DNA of 64,000 bases from Ornithinimicrobium cryptoxanthini (GTDB lineage: Bacteria; Actinomycetota; Actinomycetes; Actinomycetales; Dermatophilaceae), in NCBI RefSeq assembly GCF_023923205.1, contig NZ_CP099490.1, positions 3,286,001 through 3,350,000 of the forward strand. The letters are read 5' to 3'. The notes below the pieces were generated by a model. The model was not told the DNA's origin. It was given only the letters and a program-made list of their open reading frames with translations, and ran no database searches. Positions within the stretch are counted from its first letter, which is position 1. Every line of letters begins with the position of its first letter. Below are positions 63,979 through 64,000 of the stretch, piece after piece. Both the position numbers and the translations under genes were made by a program.

Positions 63979-64000
63979 GTGAAGGCATGGCATGAGGCGA
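63979..64000 (+). CDS. 5' end of a truncated gene (window edge)
   Basis: GTG at 63979 has AAGGAG (63968-63973) at 5-base spacing, and the frame reads MKAWHEA to the edge. The strong ribosome binding site supports a real start. The MKAWH start resembles zinc-type alcohol dehydrogenases, but seven residues are not enough to assign a family. Confidence 0.5.

Overview
The window is high-GC DNA from an actinobacterium, most likely a Micrococcales member close to Ornithinimicrobium, Serinicoccus or Janibacter. This is an inference from gene content and style: a DUF3073 protein, a DUF222/HNH protein, a PspC two-component system, a SAM-IV riboswitch, a CatR/CatA-type Fur and catalase pair, frequent GTG starts, many ATGA-overlapping genes and several leaderless promoters. 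No rRNA, tRNA, phage, complete insertion sequence or CRISPR array was seen.

Layout. 1-8.7 kb: a partial unknown gene, a cysteine-free HMA-fold protein behind a perfect FNR-type box, a Crp/Fnr regulator and fdhD, RNase HI, a HAD phosphatase, a DUF222/HNH protein, and an acyltransferase/Wzz-like surface-polysaccharide pair that ends on a quinone-oxidoreductase remnant. 8.5-14.4 kb: a methionine/alanine NSS transporter pair (MetP with an apparent frameshift, MetS intact), a PhzE-like synthase overlapping a CoA-transferase-like gene, and a nucleotidyltransferase/HTH gene pair that may be a toxin-antitoxin system. 14.4-25.2 kb: a sugar-acid island with uxaC, a fructuronate reductase, gntK and a nickel-pincer LarA homologue on one strand, gnd-larE-larB divergent from it, and a TRAP transporter. 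25.3-30.7 kb: ilvB-N-C-D with a leader peptide, an attenuator-like element and a 32-bp repeat array. 30.9-34.5 kb: catalase, Fur regulator and dihydrolipoyl dehydrogenase.

34.5-49.9 kb: a membrane protein, a hydrolase with an IclR regulator, malic enzyme, secreted lipoproteins, an amino-acid dehydrogenase, an NTF2-like protein, an MFS transporter, a roughly 104-120-bp tandem repeat and a PspC-linked two-component system. 50.0-53.1 kb: SAM-IV riboswitch, Cys-Cys-Met leader peptide, metY and metX. 53.1-55.5 kb: 32-bp repeats, a MazEF-like pair and argG. 55.6-64.0 kb: an SPFH/NfeD pair, a second gluconokinase, a peptidase-MA-like lipoprotein, an ATP-grasp ligase, a flippase-like protein, YigZ, a CopC-like protein, DUF3073 and the first codons of one more gene.

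The most notable system is the sugar-acid island. Read together, the genes suggest glucuronate to fructuronate (UxaC), to D-mannonate (reductase), to D-gluconate by C2 epimerisation (LarA homologue), to 6-phosphogluconate (GntK), to ribulose 5-phosphate (Gnd). LarE and LarB would supply the nickel-pincer cofactor and the TRAP transporter the substrate. No mannonate dehydratase or KDG kinase/aldolase is present nearby. This would be a route from hexuronates into the pentose phosphate pathway; it is inferred, not demonstrated. A second theme is translation-coupled regulation of amino-acid genes (ilv and met leader peptides) and a 32-bp tandem repeat family placed next to ilv, met and arg genes.
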